Source: Dugong dugon | Lineage: Eukaryota > Chordata > Mammalia > Sirenia > Dugongidae | Length of the DNA stretch: 64,000 nucleotides | Assembly (NCBI GenBank): GCA_030035585.1 | Contig: CM057469.1 | Coordinates: forward strand, 64,187,501-64,251,500 | Direction of reading: 5' to 3' | Shown here: positions 55,691-64,000 of the stretch, in pieces | Numbering within the stretch: position 1 is the stretch's first letter | How the letters are laid out: each line of letters begins with the position of its first letter | The notes under the pieces: generated by a model | What the model was told of the DNA's origin: nothing | Databases searched by the model: none | Seen by the model: the letters and a program-made list of their open reading frames with translations, nothing else | Translations under genes and position numbers: made by a program

Positions 55691-57264
55691 CATTACTTAT
55701 TTGAATTAATTTCAAACAGGATGCAGAAATTCTAACTTGAAACTGAATCCTTTGTTACATTTATAACATTCTCTACTGATTAGTCATTGATATTATGCTA
55801 TTGCTCTGCACTGCTATTCAAACCACTGCTTGGTTCAAAGATGGACTCTTTTAGAATATGTTTTTTTTAATGAAACAATATATAAAACACGGACTACTAT
55901 TAAATATTATTTTCAAATAATTAGAGCTATCAAGAAAGAAACCACCACCACCACTGTTTCCATATCTGATGAAGACATGATATGAGAGTTGTATGGCAAG
56001 TAATAGAAAATTGCACACAAGGGTAAACAAATTCATGCATTTGTGAAGACATTGTGTGAGGGAGGCATCAATGACATGGTGGGTAGACATAGTGTGAGGG
56101 AGGCATCAATGACAATTGAGATATAACAAAGTGTAAATTATCTTTTGTTTTTATTGTCTATCTTGCTGGAAAAAAATAAGCAGACAGAGTCATGACTTCT
56201 ATTTTACAATGTAGTTATTTCTGATGTATATCTGATAATTTCAACACATATTTTTTCATAGAATTTGGGACCTAATTGCTTACTTGCTACATGCTATATG
56301 TACATATCCAACTATGCAGTTGGCATGGCCCAGAAAGGAAAGTCATCTATCAACAGGAGTTAGTGCAGTGAGAGATGCAGAGAGAGTTCAGCTTCCTGCA
56401 GCCATCGAAGGTATCCAGAGCAAATGTTAAACAAGACTTACAGTCAGCAATGAGGGACCTGAAGTAAAACATACACATCTCAGCTTAGACCTCATGGCAC
56501 AAGAAATAATGTGACACCCACAGAAAACCAAGCTAGAGTAGAATATTCAGTATTCCCTCTTTGTTAAAAGTTACAAGAGCTTCTTAGTAAGGTTGATCTG
56601 GAAACTGGTAAGCGAATTCATTGCCTATCCTTCATAGTTCTTTGTATAAAATACTGGTCTATCAAGACATTTGAACTCAATGAGCTATAAACATAAAATG
56701 TTTTTATTTGTCTCTTGTCATTGGTCAGCTGTGCTACTGTGTTTCATTGATTCTAAGCTACACATTTTATGAAATATATTTTAACATCACTGAAATCAGG
56801 ATGCGTCTTGCAATTAACGGTGCCTTTGAGTCAATGAAACAAAGAATACTGAATTTCCCTTTTGCATCTCTTAACAATATATAGAGTTGTTCCTACAGCT
56901 TCTTAGTCACTTTAATGTAAAAAAAATAAAGTTCATTTCATCACAGTTAAATACTTCAATCTCATATCCAATTTAACTCTCTGTGTCCTCTCTTCCTTCC
57001 AGCACCCAGCATGCCTTTTTTTTTTTTGCATGTTATACAAAGGCAGGGTGCAGATTTAAGAAGTAACACAGATTCTTTGCTCAATACTTAAAATCTCAAG
57101 AGGAAAAAGGGCAGAGCAGAAGAAGGAATTTTGAAATCACATCATAAATATGTAAAAGTAGTCCTTCCTTTGTGTTCCTGTAATATTTGTTCATTAATTA
57201 GATCATGTATCAAATTTCATCATTGCTAGTATTAACTAATTGAGTCATTTCTTTAACTAGCAAA
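55691..57264. other. Interval without recognised features
   Basis: About 1.6 kb. It includes a near-identical 27-base direct duplication (gtgtgagggaggcatcaatg at 56054 and 56092). No gene or repeat family recognised. Confidence 0.45.
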
Positions 57265-57380
57265 TATTTCTACCACTATCATCCTTTGCCTGTACTACAG
57301 CACAAGCTTCCTTACCATTCTCCCGGTTCTTACCCTTGCCAACCCCCAATGTGTTGGCAACACTAAATCCTCATATGTAA
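57265..57380 (+). repeat. L2 fragment, sense
   Basis: ctgtactacagcacaagcttc, cttaccattctcccggttct and acccttgccaacccccaatg resemble the L2 stretch that reads tgcaatagcctcctaactgg...ccctccaat. Short. Confidence 0.5.
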
Positions 57381-57397
57381 GTCTTATCATTTATTCA

Positions 57398-58585
57398 TTC
57401 ATTCATTTAACAAATTTCAGGTATGCCAGCCACGGTACTAAGTACTGCTTAGACCACATGATCTACCATCAAGAAGACAGGTTTATATTCTAGTGGGGGA
57501 GGCAGATACAAATAAACAAAGACATTTCTAGATTTTTTTTACTTGTTTTTAATAAGTGCTGTAAAGAAATCAAACAAGGTTGTGAAATACAAAATAATAG
57601 AGAAAGGCCTCCTTTAAATGGGATGTGTCACCGAGGAAGTGATATTTAAGCTGCTACCTAAAGGAAGTTATGTAAAGAGTGGATGGTGGGGGTAGAGTAA
57701 GAAGAACATCTTGGACAGAATGAAGGGCAAAGGCCCTAAACTGGGAAAGAGCTTGGCATTTCAAGAAACAAAAAAGACCAACATGGCCAGCACATAGCGT
57801 GAGCAAGGTGGAAAGTGGTGATAATGAGTTGGAGAAATGAATACAGAGGTTGGATTTTGTTTAAAGTTTGATAGCTCTGTGGAGGAAATACTAATGGGAG
57901 ATAAGATGGAGGCTTGGAGACCGGTTAGAAGGCTGCTGCAGCAGTGATGGTGGCTTGTTCCAAAGTGATGTAATTGGGCATGGAGCACAGTTAAGATAAA
58001 TGGTGGAGATAGAATGAGTGAGACCTGTTAATGGATTGGATGTAGGTGTGAGGACAAAGGAAAAATAAAAATAAAACTTAGGATTATGACATAAATTATT
58101 GGGAATATGTTGGTAAATTTATGGACATGGAGAAGGTTGGGAGTTGCGGGTAGTTTTAGAGAAGGAATAGGTCAAGACTTTAAGCTCTCTGTGACGTGTT
58201 TAGAACACAGTAGTAAATGCCAGTCCAGAGACCCAAAATATAGACCTGACTGGACGTATAAATTTGTAAGTCATCAGTATGAATGAGTTTACCCAGAAAG
58301 AGAGAGATGAGCCCAAGACTAAGCTTTTATGGTATCACATTACTCGGAGGTCAGGCAGAGGAAGAGGATCCAACGTGTATCCTTTTCCTGCTGAGGAATC
58401 GCCAGTGAGAGTCAAGGAAAATAACTACATTAGTGTGTTTCGGAAACTGAAAAAGTATAATGATTCGAAAAGGAGAGTTGACTATATTTAATGCTGCTGA
58501 GAAGTCACTGAGAAGTCACGTAAGATGAAGGCAGAGAAATAATTGATGTTATAAGATTTGGAAACATGGAGAGCATTGGTAAGAA
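57398..58585 (-). mobile_element. L2 LINE, antisense
   Basis: attcattcatttaacaaattt, aggtatgccagccacggta, tattctagtgggggaggcag, gaagggcaaaggccctaaac, ggagaccggttagaaggctg, gttaatggattggatgtagg, taagtcatcagtatgaatgag and aagtcacgtaagatgaaggc: L2 3' end and RT complement in order over 1.2 kb. One of the more complete L2 copies here. Confidence 0.87.
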
Positions 58586-58599
58586 TATTTGAGAACAAT

Positions 58600-59118
58600 G
58601 CTAACAGACAGAAAAGGACAAATGTTGAATGATCTCATTTATATGAAATATCAAAAAGAGAGCAATGTGCAGAGATAGAAAGTAGATTAGTAGTTACCAT
58701 GGGCTGGGGTTAGGGGAGGAGGCTAGGGTAGAATGGGAAGGTATTGAATAATTAGTATTGAGTTTCTGTTTGGGGAGCCCTGGTGGAGCAGTGGTTAAGA
58801 GCTCGTCTGCTCACCAAAAAGTTGGCAGTTCAAATCCACTAGCCGCTCCTTGGAAACCCTAGGGAGCAGTTCTACTCTGTCCTATAGGGTCCCTATGAGT
58901 CGGAAAAGGGTCCCTGTGAGTCGGAATCAGCTCGACGGCAATGAGTTTGGTCTTTGGTTTTTGGTTTCTGTTTGGGGTGATGAAAAGTTGTGGAAACAAA
59001 TAGTGGTGATGGTTGAACAACATTGTTAGTATGATTAATGCCACTGGATTGTACGTTTGAAAATGGTTAAAATGGCAATTTTATGTTGTATCTACTTTAC
59101 CATAATTTAAAAAAAAAA
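58600..59118 (+). mobile_element. Old L1 3' end (L1M-type), with PSINE inside
   Basis: agacagaaaaggacaaatg, gaatgatctcatttatatg, gattagtagttaccatgggc, ggtgatggttgaacaacattg and ccactggattgtacgttt, then aaatggcaattttatgttgt and an A-run at 59109-59118: typical L1M 3' UTR text, split at 58776 by a PSINE. Confidence 0.87.
58776..58963 (+). mobile_element. PSINE with perfect 14-bp target duplication and internal duplication
   Basis: agccctggtggagcagtgg head, ggcagttcaaatccactagc, gctccttggaaaccctaggg, tail ctcgacggcaatgagtttgg. The segment agggtccctatgagtcggaa is followed by a near copy, agggtccctgtgagtcggaa, so about 22 bases of the tail are tandemly repeated. Target duplication gtttctgtttgggg is identical at 58762 and 58964. 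Confidence 0.95.
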
Positions 59119-59139
59119 CAACAATGCTTAAAATAATTC

Positions 59140-59655
59140 AATAGTTTCCTGTTGCTCATAGATTAAAGATAGATCTCTTAGAACCAGCAATGCCTGGTAG
59201 AGTTTTGCTTTTTCCTCTGAAGCCTCATCTATTTGCAGCCTCTGCTTCTCTGTATGCCAGCCACACATGATTTATTCTTTCCTTAAACACACTCTCTTCC
59301 TTTAAAAATATTGTTCTTTCTGCCTGGAACATTCTTTCCTTCTCCCAGTGTCCATTTAACTTCTATTGTTGTTTCAGATCTAACTTCATTGTTTTTTTGT
59401 TCCAGGGAAGTCTACTGACCTTATAATTACGCTAAAAACCATTATTATTTGCTTTAAGGATACCATCGAGTACTTCCTGTGTGCTTGAACTAGTCACAGT
59501 GGGTAGTTAATTAATTATTATCTCTTCTGCTAAAGTATAGATCCCACGAGGGCAGGGAGCATGTCTGTGTTTTACTCACCATTTGTCCTGTGTCAGGTAA
59601 AGTGACACTCGTATTAGGAGCTCACTGTTGAATGAATGAGTGAATGAATGAATTA
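59140..59655 (+). mobile_element. L2 LINE 3' part, sense
   Basis: tctttctgcctggaacattc, ttctcccagtgtccatttaac, gatcccacgagggcagggag and tgtctgtgttttactcaccat lead to a terminal tgaatgaatgagtgaatga microsatellite (59630-59653): standard L2 3' end with its tgaa repeat. Confidence 0.87.
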
Positions 59656-60766
59656 ATAACATCTACTTCTGCAGTTAACCTCATATAATCTCTTTCTATC
59701 TTTATTATAACCTTTATTATCTATAACTAAAAAAAAACCTGGGTAAGTGACTTGATTAATCCAAGTAAAATCTTATTTAAAATAAAATATTACAGCTTTT
59801 AACAAATCTATTGTAAATCAATTAACTATGAATGTTTTGAAAATTTGTTGATCAAAATATGAGATTGTTTTGGATGCACTGTGTTTTAACCACTCTAGAA
59901 GCACCACTATATGTATAACATACAAATTTTGGTGGTTACTTCCTGGCCCTCTCCTAGCCTCAATTGTTCTTAACAAAAATACCTATTTATCAGCAGCTTG
60001 CTTACCCCCAGTCAAAATCACTGAGAGTGGATCAAATCAGTATGTCACAAACACTCTTTCTATTTTCTGTCAGGGTTTTCCACTGCTGTTGCCTGAGGGA
60101 CCGGATGCTAGCCCTCATGTGAGTAAGTAGAAGAGATGTTCCCCCAGATGCCCTGTGGAAAGACCAGGTGCTAACAACTCCTTCTGGACCTCTAATCCAG
60201 AGCAGTCCACTTGTCATAGGACAGTTGTGTTTTGTCCCCAGCGAGCTACTAGGACCTTCTTTGCTTCCCTCCTTCCAGTCTGTATCTCAGGGATAATCAA
60301 AACCCTGGATCCATATTGTCTCCATTCTGAGATGCTGGAATGGCCTGCTCTGCCTAACAGTTAATCTGCTTTGTGTTCCTTGGGTAGGTTCTCCCTGACA
60401 ACCTGCCTGAAGTGAAATTGAATCTGCTAAAATCTTACTATTTTTTCAAAGCCACTATCTACAAAGCTCTTCTTTAATGTCTCTTTAAGAGTGCGAAACC
60501 CACACTTTTAGCTTTTTATAGAGTATATTTTATATACTTTACTCCATTTTAAAAGATTATATGTTATGCCCTTTCCTCCTGGCCTCTAGTTTTGTCAAAT
60601 ATTCTGCCAAAATAACAAGCTAACAGAACACAAGTATTTGTTTAAAAACATTCCAAGAACATGCTCCAATTGTTTTTCATCACAAATGCATTTTAATCAT
60701 AGAGAAGAAGCTGAGTACTCAAATTCTGTGAGCTTTGACAACTATTTTTCATTATACCTGCCTACA
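59656..60766. other. Interval without recognised repeats; one exon-like pattern
   Basis: Mixed composition, GC-richer at 60050-60380. A pyrimidine tract ending ttctgtcag at 60073, an open stretch 60074-60118 and then gtgagtaag resemble splice signals around a 45-base segment. No supporting exon, promoter or similarity is visible, so I do not call a gene. Confidence 0.4.
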
Positions 60767-61164
60767 TGAATATTGAAGAAGAATTGATGCATTTGAATTA
60801 TGGTGTGGCAAAGAATATTGAATATACGTGGATTGCCAAAAGAACAAACAAATCTGTCTTGGAAGAAGTACAGCCAGAGTGTTCCTCAGAAGCATGGATG
60901 GTGAGACTTTGTCTCATGTACTTTGGACATGTTAGCAGGAGAGACCAGTCTCTGGAGAAGGACATCATGCTTGGTAAAGTAGAGGGTCAGCTAAAAAGAG
61001 GAAGACCCTCAAAGATATGAATTGACACAGTGTCTGCAACAATGGGCTCAAGCATAATGATGATTGTGAGGATGGACCAGGACTGGGCAGTGTTTCGTTC
61101 TGTTGTACATTGGGTCACTGAGTCGGAACTGACTCAACAGCACCTACCACCACCAACAACAACA
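60767..61164 (+). mobile_element. RTE 3' end
   Basis: Translation includes ELMHLNYGVAKNIEYTW, then MVRLCLMYFGHVSRRDQSLE and KDIMLGKVEGQLKRGRPSK. The 3' end is gtcactgagtcggaactgac, then tcaacagcacctaccacc and a caacaac tail. 5'-truncated; parallels 21995-22361 and 37940-38350. Confidence 0.92.
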
Positions 61165-61309
61165 TGAAGATACTAATAAGATACTTATTTTCGTGGCTAT
61201 TTTCTTTAAAAACACGTTTGCAAAAGTGAAAAACATTATTTTATGGAATCAATATTTTATGTTCTAGAGATTAAAATTTTATAAAATAAAAATTTATTAA
61301 AAAGACATG

Positions 61310-62023
61310 GTACACATGGTCTCAGGGAACATCTACTTCAATTGGCATAACATAGTTCATAAAGAAATGTTTTACATTCTACTTTGGTGAGTAGCATCTG
61401 TGGTCTTAAAAGCTTGTGAGCGGCCATCTTAGATATTCCACTAGTCTCACCCCATCTGGAGCAAGGGAGAGAGAAGAAAACCAAAGACACAAGGGCGAGA
61501 TTAGTCCAAAGGACTAATGGACCACAACTACCACAGCCTCCACCAGAATGAACCCAACACAACTAGATGGTGCTTGGCTACCACCACTGGCTGACTGCTC
61601 TGACAGGGGTCACTATAGAGGGTCCTGGACAGAGCTGGAGAAAAATTTAGAACACAATTCTAACTCACACACACACACAAAACCAGATTTACTTATCTGA
61701 GAGGAACTGGAGAAACCCCAAGAGTATGGCCCCCAGCCACCCTTATAAATGAGTAATGAAGTCACTCCTGAGTTCACCCTTCAGCCAAAGATTAGACAGG
61801 GCCATAAAACAAAACGAGACCAGCCCAGGGGCAAAAACGAGAAGGCAGGAAGGGACAGGAAAGCTGGTAATGGGTAACCCAATGTCAAGAATGGGAGAAT
61901 GTTGACATGTCGTAGGGTAGCAACCAATGTCACAAAACAATACGTGTATTAATTATTTAATAAAAAATTAATTTCCTCTGTAAAACTTCATCTAAAGTAC
62001 AATAAAAAAATTAAAAAAGAAAA
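61310..62023 (+). mobile_element. L1 3' UTR, sense, 5'-truncated
   Basis: Contains ctactttggtgagtagcatc, gagaggaactggagaaaccc and gaagtcactcctgagttcac, then aagctggtaatgggtaaccc and the end cttcatctaaagtacaataa with A-rich tail. This is the complement of the 3' UTR in 43110-44100. Only one copy of the 3'-end motif is present. Target duplication aaaaagacatg at 61299 and 62024. Confidence 0.9.
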
Positions 62024-62104
62024 AAAAAGACATGACATGAAACAGTGGAGGAAAGGATAAGAAAAAGGAAAGAAGAAAATAAGGTAAGGGAAGTAAAATG
62101 AAAC

Positions 62105-62300
62105 CGGAATACTTGAGTTCAAACCATAACATACATACCGCCTAGTGTGAGACCTTAAAAAAAATCACCTAACTGCTCTGAGTTTCATAGATAAAATGGG
62201 GATAATCACATTAATTATCTCAAGGATTGTTGTACTAAATTAGACAGCACATATGAAGTGCTAAGCATAGTTCCTGCCCACGGTAAAAGCTTCAAAATAA
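62105..62300 (+). repeat. MIR
   Basis: acttgagttcaaaccataac, gtgagaccttaaaaaaaatc, gagtttcatagataaaatgg, attatctcaaggattgttg and gaagtgctaagcatagttcc follow the MIR consensus order closely. Confidence 0.8.
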
Positions 62301-62624
62301 GCTATGATAATTATAATAATCAGAATTACAGCAACAACCTTTATATAAGGTTATTATCCAGATTTTACGCTGTGAGATTATTTCCCTTTTCACAAAGGGT
62401 GTGTGTGCAAACTTGGCTGTATAATTTCTAGCAGCCAATATAAAAACAAAATGCATAAGTTTATAAAGATCAAAAGATTTATTTACTTAAAAACAAGAAC
62501 CCTGCAATAGTGTTTCCTAACCGGGGATTGCAGAGTTACTGCAAGGGATCTGTATATAAGTCCAGCAAGCATTCTCTATAGTTCAAATTAATATTGCATT
62601 GTACGTGTGTACAATGTTATTTTT

Positions 62625-63144
62625 TTAATTATACTTTAGGTGAAAGTTTACAGAACAAATTAGTTTCTCATTAAACAATTAATACACATATTGTTTTGTG
62701 ACATTTGTTGCCAGCCCTGCCATGTCTTGACCTCGGGTTCCCCATTTCCATTCATCCAGCTTTCCTGTCTTCTTCTGCCTTCTTGTCCTTGTCTCTGGGC
62801 TGGTGTGTCCATTTAGTGTCATATACATGGTTGAACTACGTGTGTGTTATTGTTGGTTTTATGGGCCTGTTTAATCTTTGTCTGAAGAGTGAACCTCTGG
62901 AGTGACTTCAGTACTGTGTTAAAAGGGAGTCCAAGGGCCATGCTGTCGGGGTTTCTCCAGTCTCTGTCAGACCAGTAAGTCTGGTCTTTTTTCGTGAGTT
63001 AGAATTTTGTTCTACATTTTTCTCCAGCACTGTCTGGAACCCTGTATTGTGATCCCTGTCAGAGTAGTCGGTGGTGGTAGCCGGGCACCATCTAGTTGTG
63101 CTGGACTCAGTCTGGTAAAGTTGTGGTAGTTGTGGTCCTTTATG
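62625..63144 (-). mobile_element. L1 3' UTR, antisense, 5'-truncated
   Basis: ttatactttaggtgaaagttt, ccatttccattcatccagctt, ctgtcggggtttctccagtc and ccgggcaccatctagttgtg: same 3' UTR as the 43096 L1 but without the internal duplication of the 3'-end motif. Target duplication caatgttattttt at 62612 and 63145. Confidence 0.9.
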
Positions 63145-63157
63145 CAATGTTATTTTT

Positions 63158-64000
63158 AAAAGCACACAGAGACTGTCATAATGATACCAATTCATGTAAT
63201 TGCATTGCTGGTTGCATAATAGCTTTTTGCCAGTAAGCATTTTCCTTAATTGGTGGACTTGCTAAGAACATTGTCTGAATCATGAAGAGTATTGTATATT
63301 AATTTGTTGTCTTATTTATCAAAATACTTGGGAAAGTATTGCCCCCACTACAAAAAAAAAAAAAAAAAATCTTAACATTTATAAAAGACAGCTATTCTTT
63401 CCCTCATCAATAGCACTAAGAATATCCCAAGTCACAGAAGCATTAATTTTTGACGCAGGATTTGCTGTAGCAGAAGTGACATTCTGATTCCGTTCCTAGT
63501 CCCACCAAGGACATCTGTGAAAGATTTGGGGTAAACCTGTTAAGCTCTCTGAGAGTGCTTTTGCATAGGAAGTGGATTTGACTTCTATAACTGTCATATT
63601 GCCAGGTTTTGAAGGCTGTAATGGTAAATGGTACTGGTTGCCAAAAATAACCAGATAGGTAGTGGTTCGTTCACTCATTTTGGTCTTTTTAATAAATCAC
63701 ATAGAGTATTGTCTGCTAATTCAGTTATTTTATCATCTTGCCAACCCCGTTTAGTTATACCGATGATGTATCTGTTTCATCATCTGTTAGGTAAAAATAT
63801 TATTTATTACTTTGGGGGGGATCTGATTTAAAAAAGAAAGTTGCAATGAATACTGTAAAGTAGTATTATTTGGATAGTTTGGAAAACATCTTCCTTGAGG
63901 GGAAAATCTTTTAAAAAGTCTACTAATTTAGTCTAATTACTTGAATTAAGGAAGTAAGAGGCCACTGCACTGCCTTTGAACAACTCTCTTGACTTCCTGC
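63158..64000. other. Interval with an A-run, otherwise unrecognised
   Basis: An A-run at 63352-63369 and a g-run at about 63814-63820. No recognised repeat or coding signal to the window end. Confidence 0.4.

Noticed and set aside
1-64000. Search for CRISPR arrays, bacterial operons, riboswitches, or phage genes
   Set aside because: Regular spaced repeats and prokaryotic signals are absent; repeat content is clearly mammalian.
1-64000. Possible U6, 7SK, Y RNA, 5S or snoRNA genes
   Set aside because: No sequence matching the conserved parts of these RNAs was noticed on either strand; only tRNA-like relics were seen.

Overview
The window looks like ordinary intergenic or deep-intronic DNA from an afrotherian mammal, most probably an elephant or close relative. 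The main evidence is the density of AfroSINE/PSINE-type SINEs whose tails match an RTE (BovB-like) LINE. It is supported by L1 copies with a characteristic 3' end (complement of ...aagtacaataaaa), mammalian MIR and L2 relics, MER5A-type hAT elements and ERVL/MaLR LTRs. The species assignment rests on recalled family sequences, not on a search. I found no convincing host protein-coding gene. Every open reading frame with recognisable protein similarity belongs to an L1 or RTE reverse-transcriptase element, and all of those are broken by stops, frameshifts or insertions.

Layout. 1-3042 is an antisense L1 with its 5' end intact (ORF1 remains and a GC-rich 5' UTR containing about 247-bp tandem monomers), followed by an older antisense L1 5' region to 4345. 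4510-6665 is an antisense L2 split by an ERVL solo LTR. 8797-9126 is a SINE with a tRNA-Gly head and an RTE body. 11622-12202 holds two TA-flanked nonautonomous DNA transposons, one almost completely palindromic. 13766-15092 is a SINE cluster. 15259-17317 is an L1 inserted in a MER5A. 21031-22361 is a degenerate RTE with a SINE inside its reverse-transcriptase active-site motif. 25297-28748 is an ancient L1 containing SINEs, a chimeric insert and a tRNA-Pro pseudogene. 32595-39612 carries three MaLR-like LTRs, an internally deleted RTE in a hAT element, and two unexplained direct repeats. 41195-42620 is L2. 43096-51517 is a large antisense L1 with two younger antisense L1 tails nested in it. 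51640-63144 is a patchwork of L1, L2, RTE, SINE and MIR copies.

How the parts relate. The LINEs supply the machinery and the SINEs are its passengers: the AfroSINE tails here match the RTE 3' end. Several elements also carry a block that looks like the RTE 5' UTR joined directly to the RTE 3' end. That gives a visible path from internally deleted RTE to tRNA-headed SINE, parallel to the BovB to Bov-A to Bov-tA path in ruminants. Target-site duplications and nesting give a local order: MIR, L2 and old L1 first; then MER5A, hAT and LTRs; then RTE, AfroSINE and the afrotherian L1s; with well-preserved PSINE insertions (29488, 58776) among the latest. I did not find a new gene system. The most interesting material is transposon architecture.
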